Shown here one piece after another: positions 1-7,089 of a stretch of DNA of 11,481 bases. Numbering within the stretch: position 1 is the stretch's first letter; each line of letters begins with the position of its first letter. Under the pieces are notes generated by a model. That model made no database searches. It was not told where the DNA came from and saw only the letters and a program-made list of their open reading frames with translations. A program made the position numbers and the translations under genes. The DNA is from JBOHPP01 sp050731755 (GTDB lineage Bacteria > Methylomirabilota > Methylomirabilia > Rokubacteriales > CSP1-6). Where the stretch lies: assembly GCA_050731755.1 (NCBI GenBank), contig JBOHPP010000219.1, forward strand, positions 1 to 11,481. The letters run 5' to 3'.

Positions 1-35
1 TCCGGGTCAAATTACAATTCGGGCTCGTCGCACCA

Positions 36-54
36 ATCGAGGGCCGACCTCGAT
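36..54. repeat. Inverted repeat upstream of the first gene
   Basis: ATCGAGG (36-42) and CCTCGAT (48-54) are perfect 7-bp inverted arms around a 5-nt spacer. No T-tract follows, so it is not a convincing terminator; it could be an operator or the remains of an upstream gene end. The 9-mer AATTACAAT also occurs twice nearby, at 10-18 and at 117-125, where it overlaps the start of the first gene. No convincing coding sequence is visible in positions 1-123. Confidence 0.3.
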
Positions 55-123
55 GCCGACACCCGCGCACAAGTCTAGAGCATTTCATCCGTCGTGGGTC
101 CGCGCAGCGGGTGTGGAATTACA

Positions 124-792
124 ATGATGCCGGTCGCCGTCGCTATCATGGCCAAGGCGCCCCGCCCCGGCGAAGTGAAGACGCGTCTCTGTCCTCCGCT
201 CTCCCCCGCCGTGGCGGCCGCGCTCTATCGCTGCTTCCTCCTGGACAAGATCGAGCAGGTGCGCGCTCTCAAGGACGCCCGGCCGGTCGTGGCGTACACC
301 CCGGACGAGGCCTGGGCGGAGTTCGAAGCGCTGGCGCCGGGCTTCACCCTGGTGCGCCAGCATGGCGGCGACCTCGGCGCGCGGCTGCTCGCGAGCCTCG
401 GCGCCCTGCTCAGCGACGGCCACAGGGGGGCGATCGCCATTGACAGCGATACCCCGACGCTCCCGACGGCGTTCCTCCAGCAGGCGGTCGATCGGATGAC
501 GGACCCGACGGTCGACGTGGTCCTGGGGCCCACCGAGGATGGTGGCTATTACCTGATCGGCGTGCGGGCGGCGCGGGCGGAGCTGTTCCAGGAGATGGAG
601 TGGAGCACGCCGCGCGTGCTGGAGGAGACGCTCCGGCGGGCGGCGACGGCCGGGTTGCGGCTCGCGTGTCTGCCCCCCTGGTTCGACGTCGACACCCCGG
701 ACGACCTGGTCCGGCTGCGTGACGTGCTGGTCCGTCAGCGCGGCCACGCGCCCCTGCATACCGCGGCCTTTCTGGCGGAGCACAAGCGATGA
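124..792 (+). CDS. CofC-like transferase, DUF2064/TIGR04282 family
   Basis: 222-residue protein of the DUF2064 family (TIGR04282, transferase 1, rSAM/selenodomain-associated), a GT-A/nucleotidyltransferase-like fold related to CofC. Seen: an N-terminal nucleotide-binding segment MAKAPRPGEVKTRL (about residues 9-22), a central metal-site-like AIDSDTPTLP, and GPTEDGGYYLIG, all hallmarks of the family. The exact donor and acceptor are unknown for this family. I chose the ATG at 124 (127 is also possible) because a TGGA lies 6 nt upstream and the conserved fold begins at once; an in-frame GTG at 94 has no ribosome-binding site and adds a non-conserved tail. The stop overlaps the next start (ATGA), so the two genes are probably translationally coupled. 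The family call is firm, the substrate open. Confidence 0.85.
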   Translation: MMPVAVAIMAKAPRPGEVKTRLCPPLSPAVAAALYRCFLLDKIEQVRALKDARPVVAYTPDEAWAEFEALAPGFTLVRQHGGDLGARLLASLGALLSDGHRGAIAIDSDTPTLPTAFLQQAVDRMTDPTVDVVLGPTEDGGYYLIGVRAARAELFQEMEWSTPRVLEETLRRAATAGLRLACLPPWFDVDTPDDLVRLRDVLVRQRGHAPLHTAAFLAEHKR

Positions 793-1349
793 CCCGCCAC
801 AGCGAGACGCCATGGCGCACCCTGGACTCCAAGCCCATCTACGCCAACAAGTGGCTCTCGCTCCGGGAAGACCTCGTCGAGATGCCGGACGCACGGACGA
901 CCATTTACGGCGTCGTCACCACCGGCGACTGCGTCGGCGTCCTGCCCTTCCTGGATGCGGATACGGTGCTGCTGATCCGGCAGTACCGCTACGTGGCCAA
1001 ACGCGCGACGTGGGAGATGCCGACGGGCGGCGCCCACGCCGGCGAGACGCTCGAGGCGGCGGCGCAGCGTGAGCTCGGTGAGGAGATCGGCTACCGGGCC
1101 GGCCTCCTCACCCACCTCTGCACCTACCACACGAGCAAAAGCGTCATGGACGAGACGGCCCACCTCTTCCTCGCCGACGGTCTCACCTCGGCCGCCGCGG
1201 CTCCCGACGACACGGAGTTCGTCGACGTCCGGCCTTTCCCCTTCGACGAGGCGCTCCGCATGGTCCTGGCCGGGGAGATCGTCGATAGCATGACCATCAT
1301 CGCGATGCTCCTCGCCGCGCGGAGGCGTGCGCCGAACAAGACCGCCTGA
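789..1349 (+). CDS. Nudix hydrolase, ADP-ribose pyrophosphatase-like
   Basis: 186-residue Nudix hydrolase. The Nudix box Gx5Ex7REUxEExGU is complete at residues 80-102: G80, E86, R94-E95, E98-E99, G101, with Tyr102 at the last hydrophobic position. The glutamates bind the divalent metals that cleave a nucleoside-diphosphate-linked substrate. The preceding VLLIRQYRYVAKRATWEMPTG and the roughly 190-residue length match the ADP-ribose/ADP-sugar pyrophosphatase branch (NudF-like), which hydrolyses ADP-ribose to AMP and ribose 5-phosphate; the exact substrate is inferred. Cytosolic, with no signal peptide. The start overlaps the stop of the upstream transferase by 4 nt, suggesting coupled expression of a sugar-nucleotide transferase and a nucleotide-sugar hydrolase. 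Confidence 0.88.
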   Translation: MTRHSETPWRTLDSKPIYANKWLSLREDLVEMPDARTTIYGVVTTGDCVGVLPFLDADTVLLIRQYRYVAKRATWEMPTGGAHAGETLEAAAQRELGEEIGYRAGLLTHLCTYHTSKSVMDETAHLFLADGLTSAAAAPDDTEFVDVRPFPFDEALRMVLAGEIVDSMTIIAMLLAARRRAPNKTA

Positions 1350-1360
1350 CGCCCGCGCGG

Positions 1361-1390
1361 TTGACAACGAGCGCGCCCCTGAGGGACTAT
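1361..1390 (+). promoter_or_regulatory. Candidate sigma-70 promoter
   Basis: A perfect -35 hexamer TTGACA (1361-1366) is followed, after 18 nt, by GACTAT (1385-1390), which matches the -10 consensus at three of six positions. It lies in the 69-nt gap between the Nudix gene and the next gene, one of the few real gaps on this strand. It would drive the exported-protein cluster starting at 1419, whose GTG is preceded by GGAGG at 1409-1413. The weak -10 keeps confidence moderate. Confidence 0.4.
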
Positions 1391-1418
1391 CCGCATCACC
1401 ATTCTCTCGGAGGGCCCT

Positions 1419-1985
1419 GTGGGACTCGGCCACTGCTCGGAGACCCGTCGGCGCCTCACCATCCTCCCGGCGCTCGCGCTGCTCGCCAGCGTTGCCGCGG
1501 CATCGCCGGCGGCTGCCCAGTTCAGCGTGAACGGTCAGAAGGTCCCACCCTCCGAGAGCAACTTCGCCGGCGTCCGCCAGGTGACGCCGCGCTATGGGCT
1601 CGTGGTGCAGATCAACCACGACGTCCGGCCGCCTGGCGATTTCGATCTGGTGCTGGTCGACGAGGTCTACGCGGATCTGCTCCGGAAGTCCGCCCGCGGT
1701 CCGGTGATCCGCGCCGAGGCGCTGCCGCTCGTGGTCAGCACCCAGGCCAAGATCACCCGCTTCGGCGAGGGGGGGCGCCGCCGCATGTTCCGCTTCCTCG
1801 AACCCGACCTGAGAAAGCATCCCGACCTCCATCTGTCGCCGACCGCGGTCTTCATTTCGGAAGAAACGCTGGCCGACACCGGCCGTCTGCGGTCAGTCTT
1901 GACGCGCGCCCTTCGCTTGCACTTCGACGACCGGCTCCGCGAGGCGATCGAGTCGATGGACCAGCCGCACGCCGACCGGCCGTGA
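1419..1985 (+). CDS. Exported protein of unknown function
   Basis: 188-residue protein I cannot assign to a family. It has a clear Sec signal peptide: arginines at residues 10-12, a hydrophobic core LTILPALALLASVAAA, and a likely cleavage after the AAA at residues 31-33. The mature part (about 155 residues) is soluble, with no further membrane segment, and contains a beta-rich stretch (YGLVVQINHDVRP, FDLVLVDEVYADLL) and a charged C-terminal helix. The GTG start is supported by GGAGG at 1409-1413, 5 nt upstream. First gene of a five-gene overlapping cluster; its stop overlaps the next gene's GTG. Cellular role unknown, periplasmic location inferred. Confidence 0.65.
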   Translation: MGLGHCSETRRRLTILPALALLASVAAASPAAAQFSVNGQKVPPSESNFAGVRQVTPRYGLVVQINHDVRPPGDFDLVLVDEVYADLLRKSARGPVIRAEALPLVVSTQAKITRFGEGGRRRMFRFLEPDLRKHPDLHLSPTAVFISEETLADTGRLRSVLTRALRLHFDDRLREAIESMDQPHADRP

Positions 1986-2521
1986 GCGAGATGCTCCGCC
2001 GGCCACCGACGCTCGCGCTGGTGGCGAGCCTCTGCATGCTGGCCATCGGCGCGCTCACGGGTGGCATGCTCGTCCGCTACCAGGACACTCTCTACGATCT
2101 CGCCCGCCGGGAGGTGATCAAGCGCCCCGAGGTCCACGGGTTCGCGGGCGCCGAAGTGATCGACCAGGCGCGGATCGCCGAGGTGGTCGAGCAGGCGAAC
2201 AACGCGCTCCGGATGCTGCACGTGCACGGGCTGGGCGTCGGCATGTTGATCCTGCTGACCGCCCTGGTCATCGTCAACTTGCCGCTCCCGGCGCGCATCC
2301 AGCGCGTCCTGTGCGCGCTCGTCTCTCTCGGCGCGCTCTACCCCCCCGGTTGGCTTGTGCTCGGATGGCTCATCCCGACCTGGGGCGTCACCCGCCTGCG
2401 GTCGCCGGTGGAGTGGGTCTTCTTCGTCCCGTTCGGTGGCGCCCTGATCCTGGGCATCTGGGCCACGCTGGCCTGCTACGTCGTGGCGGCGCTCGGGGGC
2501 CGGCGGGTGCGCGAGTCGTGA
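1982..2521 (+). CDS. Four-helix membrane protein of unknown function
   Basis: 179-residue integral membrane protein with four likely transmembrane segments: about residues 11-31, 83-101, 108-132 and 145-170. A soluble loop (32-78) separates helices 1 and 2. At the start of helix 2 is L-H80-V-H82-G, a His-x-His pair at a membrane interface that could bind a metal or haem (inference). The GTG at 1982 overlaps the previous stop (GTGA) and fits the coupling seen throughout the cluster; an ATG at 1991 would shorten it by three residues. No family recognised. Its place between two exported proteins suggests a membrane partner for them. Confidence 0.65.
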   Translation: MSEMLRRPPTLALVASLCMLAIGALTGGMLVRYQDTLYDLARREVIKRPEVHGFAGAEVIDQARIAEVVEQANNALRMLHVHGLGVGMLILLTALVIVNLPLPARIQRVLCALVSLGALYPPGWLVLGWLIPTWGVTRLRSPVEWVFFVPFGGALILGIWATLACYVVAALGGRRVRES

Positions 2522-3258
2522 CGCGTTCGTCCCTCAGCCCCGCGACCCGCGTGGCGCGAGGCATCGCGGCGGCGCTCGTCGCGGCGGCGCTGCCGCTCGG
2601 CGCGGATGAAGCGGGGGCCCACCTCTTCCACAAGGTATGGGAGCCGCCGGAGACGCAGCTCACCCGGGACACCCGGGTCCTCCAGCTCGTGGTCGACGAT
2701 CCGGCCGGGCGGTTCGACCTCGCCCGGGAGGTCTACGAAGGGCGGACCCGCGTGCGGCTCAAGCCCGGCGGCTTCCGCCGCTGGCTGGTGCGTTCCAGCG
2801 AACCCGGGTTGGTGTTCAAGGCCGACTACCAGCTCGAGCGCTGGTCGGGCAGCTTGCGCGCCGAGGCCGAGCGGATCGACGGCGCCCGCGGTACGGACCT
2901 TCACCGGCGGCTCGATCGGGCGCTGTCCGCCCGCGACCGCGAGGGCGTGGCAACGGGATTGCGCGAGATGTACGTGGCGCTGCTCGACGAGCTGCTGACG
3001 TCGCTCTGGGAGCGGCTCGACGAGCCGGAGACGGCGGCGCGGCTCTACCAGCTCGTGCTCGGCTACTGGGGCGTGAATCTGGAAGCGTACTTCAATATCC
3101 GTCATCCCACGGCGGCGCCCGTCGCCGGCGGCGCGCTGGAGGCGATGTCCCGCGCAATCGGCGACCCCGAGACGGGAGCGCCGGCGGCCCCCGAGGCCTT
3201 CGACAAGCAGCGCCGCCGATTCCTTCGCGTGCTTCGGGAAGCGGTGCCCGAACGATGA
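2518..3258 (+). CDS. Exported helical protein of unknown function
   Basis: 246-residue protein with an N-terminal signal peptide (residues 1-34; hydrophobic core GIAAALVAAALPLG, A-G-A cleavage site). Cleavage there would leave His35 as the first mature residue, with His38 close by (HLFHK). The first mature third looks beta-rich (TRVLQLVVDD, RTRVRLKPGGF); the rest is charged and helical (residues about 120-185), ending in an Arg-rich tail. I recognise no family. The GTG start overlaps the previous stop (GTGA) and the gene's own stop overlaps the next ATG, so it is part of the same coupled cluster. An N-terminal histidine occurs in some copper proteins, but no other metal-site motif is evident. 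Confidence 0.65.
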   Translation: MTRSSLSPATRVARGIAAALVAAALPLGADEAGAHLFHKVWEPPETQLTRDTRVLQLVVDDPAGRFDLAREVYEGRTRVRLKPGGFRRWLVRSSEPGLVFKADYQLERWSGSLRAEAERIDGARGTDLHRRLDRALSARDREGVATGLREMYVALLDELLTSLWERLDEPETAARLYQLVLGYWGVNLEAYFNIRHPTAAPVAGGALEAMSRAIGDPETGAPAAPEAFDKQRRRFLRVLREAVPER

Positions 3259-3596
3259 CGGCGCGCCGCCGGGCGGCCGGAGTCGCGCTCGTCGCCGCCC
3301 TCGCCCTCAGCGGGCCGATCGGCGCCGCCCTTGGAAACGGCGACACGCAGCGCGAGGTGCAGGGACGCGTCGTCTCGGTGGACATGCAGGCGCGCACGCT
3401 GGTGGTCGACCGGGAGTTCCGGGGCAAGACGACGCGCGTCACCCTCCGGACGGGGCCCGGCCTCACGGTGTTCGCGTGCGGCGGCGAGTCGGCAACGCTG
3501 GATCGTGTGAAGACGGGAACGCTCGTCAGCGTGTTCTACGAGGTGTTGGGAACCGAGGGCGTGGCCAACCTCGTGGTGGTCGAGCCGGGCCGATGA
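3255..3596 (+). CDS. Small exported beta-rich protein, paralogue 1
   Basis: 113-residue protein with a signal peptide (RRR at 4-6, hydrophobic 9-27) and a compact mature domain of about 85 residues. The pattern GRVVSVDMQARTLVVD, then RVTLRTGPGLTVFAC75, then GTLVSVFYEV and ANLVVVEPGR looks like a small beta-barrel (OB-like), as in many periplasmic DUF domains; the fold is inferred. It aligns along its whole mature length with the next gene product, sharing G-R-V at the start, a single Cys (Cys75 here), a G-x-L-V-x-V-x-Y strand and the ending PGR-stop. The ATG overlaps the previous stop and its stop overlaps the next ATG. Function unknown. Confidence 0.65.
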   Translation: MTARRRAAGVALVAALALSGPIGAALGNGDTQREVQGRVVSVDMQARTLVVDREFRGKTTRVTLRTGPGLTVFACGGESATLDRVKTGTLVSVFYEVLGTEGVANLVVVEPGR

Positions 3597-3907
3597 GGCG
3601 GCGCGGGGCGGTCCTGGTCGCCGCGATTGGGCTCTGGCCCGCGGTGGGCTGGTCGCACGAGGAGCGTTTGCTGGTGGGCCGCGTGGAGCAGGTGGAGCCC
3701 GCCCGGCGGCTGCTCGTGGTGGTCGACACGCAGCGGGGCGAGCGGCGGCGGCTCGAGGTCAACCAGGAAACGGAGGTTCTCATCTGCAGGCCGGGGGCGG
3801 ATCTCGCCGCCCTCGGACCCGGCGGGCTGGTCCGGGTCAAGTACGTGGACCGTGCCGGCGCCGAGCCGGAAGTACGGTCCATCCTTCTGCTACGGCCAGG
3901 GAGGTGA
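3593..3907 (+). CDS. Small exported beta-rich protein, paralogue 2
   Basis: 104-residue protein with a short signal peptide (MRRR, hydrophobic 6-20) and a probable mature start near His22 (S-HEER). The mature domain repeats the plan of the preceding protein: VGRVEQVEPARRLLVVVD, then RLEVNQETEVLIC65, then GLVRVKYVDR and RSILLLRPGR. Its single cysteine (Cys65) aligns with Cys75 of the neighbour. This is best read as a tandem duplication that has diverged strongly at the residue level. Last gene of the overlapping cluster; a 76-nt gap separates it from the transporter genes. Function unknown. Confidence 0.65.
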   Translation: MRRRGAVLVAAIGLWPAVGWSHEERLLVGRVEQVEPARRLLVVVDTQRGERRRLEVNQETEVLICRPGADLAALGPGGLVRVKYVDRAGAEPEVRSILLLRPGR

Positions 3908-3970
3908 CGGACGAGAAGCGAGACGACACGCGCGCGTCGCGCGCATGGTGACCGACCGGACGAGACGAAC

Positions 3971-3979
3971 GGAGGAGGA
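3971..3979 (+). promoter_or_regulatory. Strong ribosome-binding site of livK
   Basis: The purine run GGAGGAGGA places GGAGG (3974-3978) 5 nt before the ATG at 3984. This decides the start against the in-frame upstream ATG at 3945 and GTG at 3981, and it lies directly before a typical signal peptide. It is one of the strongest sites in the window, fitting high synthesis of the binding protein. Confidence 0.75.
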
Positions 3980-3983
3980 TGTG

Positions 3984-5225
3984 ATGAAGCGACAGATGAG
4001 GATCGTGAGCGCGATCCTGTTGGGCCTTTTGCTCGCCCTGCCCGGGTGGGCGGCGGCCTTCCAGGAGGAAGGGACGCTGCGGGTCGGCGGGCTGTGGGCC
4101 CTCAGCGGCGGCGCCGCCTTCTTCGGCAAGGCGTCGGTGGGGCTGGCCACCCTCGCCATCGACGAGATCAATGAGGCCGGAGGCGTCAAGGTCGCTGGCC
4201 AGGCCGTCAAGCTCACGCTGCACCCCCAGAACGACGCCTGCAACGCCGAGCAGGGCCTGGCCGCGGTGCGCCGCCTGGCCACCGTGGACAAGGTGCTGTT
4301 CTCGCTGGGGCCGACCTGCTCGTCGGTGGCCGAGCCCGTGTTCGGTACGCTCCAGAAGAAACTGGGCGACTCCGGCGACACCGGGCTGCAGCTTCTGTTC
4401 TTCACCGACACCGCGACGAAGTTCGGGCTGGCCAAGCTCTCGCCCTGGGTGTTCCGCAACACCCCGGACGAGCCGGCCATGTACGACTTCATCGTGAAGT
4501 ACCTGAAGGACAAGCACCCCGACCTGAAGACGGTGATGGTCTCCTACGAGTCGGACTTTGCCCACTCGGTGGCGACCTGGAAGGCCGCGCTGGAGCCGGC
4601 CATCAAGAAGTACGGCCATCATCAGGTCGTCGAGGTGGTGGACTGGCCCTGGCTGGACACCGAGATGGGTGCCCAGGTCACCAAGCTCCGCCGGGCGAAC
4701 GCCGACGTCTACTTCACCCTCACCCACACCACGAGCACCTGTGCCTCCATGAAGGAGCTCAAGCGCCAGCGGATCAAGCCCAAGATGATCTTCGGCATCA
4801 CCAGCCTGGCCGGCACCGAGGTGCTGCTCAATTGCCCCGACGTGGCCGATGGCATCATCTCGCCGTCGAACTTCGCGCCCATCACCGCCCGGGCCAAGCA
4901 GCTCGCCGACAAGGCCTGGGACAAGTACAAGGCCGACAGCAACATCCACAGCGTGCCGGCCTACGAGAACATCCACCTGGTCAAGGGCCTCATCGAGAAG
5001 GCGGGGCTCACGAACACGGAGGAGTCGCTGCTCCAGGACCGGCGCAAGGTTCGCGACCTCCTGGCCAAGGTGGGCACCTTCCAGGGCGTCATCGGCAAGA
5101 TCACCCTTCGCCCGGAGGATGACCCCGTGAAGCCGCGGGACGTCGACAAGGACATGCTGCTGGTCCAGGTGAAGAGCGCCAAGTGGACGGTCTTCTGGGC
5201 GCCGCCTCACCTGCAGCAGAACTAA
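3984..5225 (+). CDS. livK: Liv-type ABC transporter substrate-binding protein
   Basis: 413-residue periplasmic binding protein of the Leu/Ile/Val-binding (type I, Peripla_BP_6) family. Signal peptide at residues 1-25 (KRQMR, hydrophobic ILLGLLLALPGWAAA). The mature protein opens with LRVGGLWALSGGAAFFGKA, the usual first strand and ligand-loop region, followed by LAIDEINEAGGVKV, a family hallmark. Cysteines at 86/112 and 253/284 could form two disulfides. It captures the substrate for the permeases and ATPases encoded just downstream. The family covers branched-chain amino acids, amides, urea and aromatic or aliphatic acids, so the ligand cannot be named. First gene of the transporter operon; the strong ribosome-binding site and downstream hairpin fit the excess of binding protein usual in such systems. 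Confidence 0.92.
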   Translation: MKRQMRIVSAILLGLLLALPGWAAAFQEEGTLRVGGLWALSGGAAFFGKASVGLATLAIDEINEAGGVKVAGQAVKLTLHPQNDACNAEQGLAAVRRLATVDKVLFSLGPTCSSVAEPVFGTLQKKLGDSGDTGLQLLFFTDTATKFGLAKLSPWVFRNTPDEPAMYDFIVKYLKDKHPDLKTVMVSYESDFAHSVATWKAALEPAIKKYGHHQVVEVVDWPWLDTEMGAQVTKLRRANADVYFTLTHTTSTCASMKELKRQRIKPKMIFGITSLAGTEVLLNCPDVADGIISPSNFAPITARAKQLADKAWDKYKADSNIHSVPAYENIHLVKGLIEKAGLTNTEESLLQDRRKVRDLLAKVGTFQGVIGKITLRPEDDPVKPRDVDKDMLLVQVKSAKWTVFWAPPHLQQN

Positions 5226-5236
5226 CGTAGGGGATC

Positions 5237-5274
5237 CGGGCGGCCCCGCGGCGCGTCGCCGCGGGCGCCGCCCG
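5237..5274 (+). promoter_or_regulatory. Very stable intercistronic hairpin, livK-livH
   Basis: Positions 5237-5244 pair with 5267-5274 and 5245-5253 pair with 5257-5265, giving 17 GC base pairs with one bulged C (5266) and a 3-nt loop CGT. No T-run follows, so it is not a classical intrinsic terminator. It begins 11 nt after the livK stop and ends 13 nt before the livH ATG, which has no visible Shine-Dalgarno sequence. The likely role is to protect the upstream livK mRNA 3' end and reduce downstream expression, as known for intercistronic hairpins in binding-protein operons (role inferred, structure seen). Confidence 0.7.
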
Positions 5275-5287
5275 ACCTCACTCGCCC

Positions 5288-6169
5288 ATGAGCGGCGTTC
5301 TCTTCGACGCGACCGAGCAGCTCATCAACGGCCTGATGTTCGGCTGCTTCTACGCCCTGATCGGGGGCGGCTTCACCATCCTGTTCGGGGTGATGCGCCG
5401 GCTGAACCTGGCCTACGGCTCGACCATCATGGCGGCCTCCTACGTGAGCCTGGTGCCGTTCTACCTGTTCAAGGCGCCGACGGTGGTGATGGTGGCGACG
5501 GGCATCGCCGCCGCCATCATCGTCGGGCTCCTGGTGGAGTTCTGCTGCTTCCGCTTCATCCGCAAGGGGCACGAGCTGGCCCCCCTCATGACCACGATCG
5601 GCGCCTTGATCGTCATCAACGAGGCGATCGTCTACGCCACCGACGCCGCCGGCCTCCAGTACCCGAGCCCGTTCGGCGACCTCTCGATCGAGCTGGGCCC
5701 GTTCCTCGTCCGGCCCGACTACCTGGCCGTGCTGGTGGTCGGCGCTGTGTGCTTCGCGTTGGTCTTCTGGATCATCCACGGCACGCGCTTCGGCCGGGCC
5801 ATGCGGGCGGTCGCCGAGCGGCCGGAGGCCGCCCAGATCCTGGGCGTGAACCTCCGGCGCGTCAACGTGCTCACCTTCGTGCTCACCTCCGCCCTGGCCG
5901 GCGTCATCGGCTTCTTCGCGGCGGTGACGGTCGGCTCGGCGCGTCCCGATCTGGCGGTGTTCACCACCGGCAAGGGTCTGGTGGTCATGGTGCTGGGTGG
6001 GCTCGGCAGTCTCCCCGGGGCCATCGTCGGCGGCCTGCTGCTGGGGGTCCTGGAATTCCAGGCGACCTGGTTCCTCGGGGCCACCTACCGCGACATGCTG
6101 GCCTTCCTGATCCTCTTCGCCATCCTGGTCTTCAAGCCGAGCGGGCTTGTCGGGGCCCGCACCATCTGA
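5288..6169 (+). CDS. livH: Liv-type ABC transporter permease, LivH
   Basis: 293-residue inner-membrane permease of the LivH family, with about eight hydrophobic segments. Family signatures seen: the N-terminal QLINGLMFGCFYALIGGGFTI-type start (about residues 11-30), LAYGS near residues 41-45, and the cytoplasmic coupling region GTRFGRAMRAVAERPEAAQI (165-184) followed by LGVNLRRVNVLTF, which contacts the ATPases. GLGSLPGAIVGG (238-249) is also typical. It forms the transport channel with LivM. The ATG at 5288 is at the family's usual start, though no Shine-Dalgarno precedes it, only the strong hairpin. Two nucleotides separate its stop from the livM start. Confidence 0.93.
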   Translation: MSGVLFDATEQLINGLMFGCFYALIGGGFTILFGVMRRLNLAYGSTIMAASYVSLVPFYLFKAPTVVMVATGIAAAIIVGLLVEFCCFRFIRKGHELAPLMTTIGALIVINEAIVYATDAAGLQYPSPFGDLSIELGPFLVRPDYLAVLVVGAVCFALVFWIIHGTRFGRAMRAVAERPEAAQILGVNLRRVNVLTFVLTSALAGVIGFFAAVTVGSARPDLAVFTTGKGLVVMVLGGLGSLPGAIVGGLLLGVLEFQATWFLGATYRDMLAFLILFAILVFKPSGLVGARTI

Positions 6170-6171
6170 CC

Positions 6172-7089
6172 GTGGACTACTACGTCGCGATCGCCTCCAT
6201 CATCGGGATCCACGCGCTGCTGGGGTTGTCCGTCTACCTGGTGGCCATCTGCGGGCAGATGTCGTTCGGCCAGCAGGGGTTCTTCGCCCTCGGCGCCTAT
6301 CTGGCCGGCATGGGCACCGCGCTGTGGGGCCTCGGCCTCCTTCCCGCGCTGATCCTCGGCGTCCTCGTGGCCGGGGCCTTCGGCTTCGTGGTCGGGTTTC
6401 CCGCCCTTCGGGTCCGCGGTCTCTATCTGGCCATCGCCACCTTCGGGTTCGGCGAGATCGTGCGGCTGGCCTTCCTCAACGTCCGCTACACGAAGACGAT
6501 CGGGGGGCGGGTGGTAGGGCCGAACGGGGCCGAGGGGTTCCGCCACGTGCGATACGTCTTCGACGGCGGCATCACGCCGCTCCAGTACCTCGGGATCATC
6601 CTGGCCGTGCTGGCCGTCGTGGTGGTCTTCATCGCCTGGCTGGACCGTTCCAAGCTGGGCGCCATGTTCCGGGCCGTGGAGGAGGACGAGACGGCCGCCG
6701 CCATGGTCGGCATCAACGTCACGCAGGTGAAGGTCCTCGGCTTCACGCTCGGCGGCGCCGTGGCCGGCCTCTCCGGAGGGCTCTTCGTCCACTACTCGAC
6801 GTACATCGACCACGACATGGTGGCGCTGCCGCTGGCCCTCGCGTCAGTCACCTACCCGATCCTCGGCGGCCTCGGCAGCGTCGTCGGGCCCCTGCTGGGC
6901 ACGGTGATCCTCGTGTCCCTGACCGAGGGGCTCCGGGCGCTCCACGAGCTGCGGGAGTTCGTGTACGGTGCCCTCATCATCGTGATGATGATCTTCCGGC
7001 CGCGGGGCCTCGTGGACGAGTCGCTGGTGCAGCGCGTGCGGGCCTGGCTCCTGCCGGGGGCGGCGGCGAGCGCGGTCGAAGCCCGATGA
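6172..7089 (+). CDS. livM: Liv-type ABC transporter permease, LivM
   Basis: 305-residue inner-membrane permease of the LivM family and partner of LivH. Seen: the CGQMSFGQQGFFALGAYLAG motif (about residues 27-46), typical of LivM; FPALRVRGLYLAIATFGFGE (76-95); the coupling loop SKLGAMFRAVEEDETAAAMV (160-179); and GGLGSVVGPLLG (232-243). The length is close to the short LivM forms. The GTG start follows the livH stop by two nucleotides with no clear ribosome-binding site, so translation is probably coupled to livH. Its stop overlaps the livG ATG. An Ala-rich cytoplasmic tail (about 293-305) ends the protein. Confidence 0.93.
   Translation: MDYYVAIASIIGIHALLGLSVYLVAICGQMSFGQQGFFALGAYLAGMGTALWGLGLLPALILGVLVAGAFGFVVGFPALRVRGLYLAIATFGFGEIVRLAFLNVRYTKTIGGRVVGPNGAEGFRHVRYVFDGGITPLQYLGIILAVLAVVVVFIAWLDRSKLGAMFRAVEEDETAAAMVGINVTQVKVLGFTLGGAVAGLSGGLFVHYSTYIDHDMVALPLALASVTYPILGGLGSVVGPLLGTVILVSLTEGLRALHELREFVYGALIIVMMIFRPRGLVDESLVQRVRAWLLPGAAASAVEAR

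Noticed and set aside
94..123. GTG at 94 as start of the CofC-like transferase
   Set aside because: No ribosome-binding site, and the added ten residues are outside the family's conserved N-terminus.
735..1832. Minus-strand open frame of 365 codons opposite the Nudix gene
   Set aside because: It overlaps a complete Nudix box on the plus strand and shows no domain of its own.
3930..3944. GCGCGC/GCGCGC hairpin before livK as a terminator
   Set aside because: Only 6 bp with a 3-nt loop, no T-run, in a CG-alternating stretch; likely chance in such DNA.
3837..5210. Minus-strand open frame of 457 codons opposite livK
   Set aside because: Low-complexity translation, opposite a clear binding-protein gene with signal peptide and strong ribosome-binding site.
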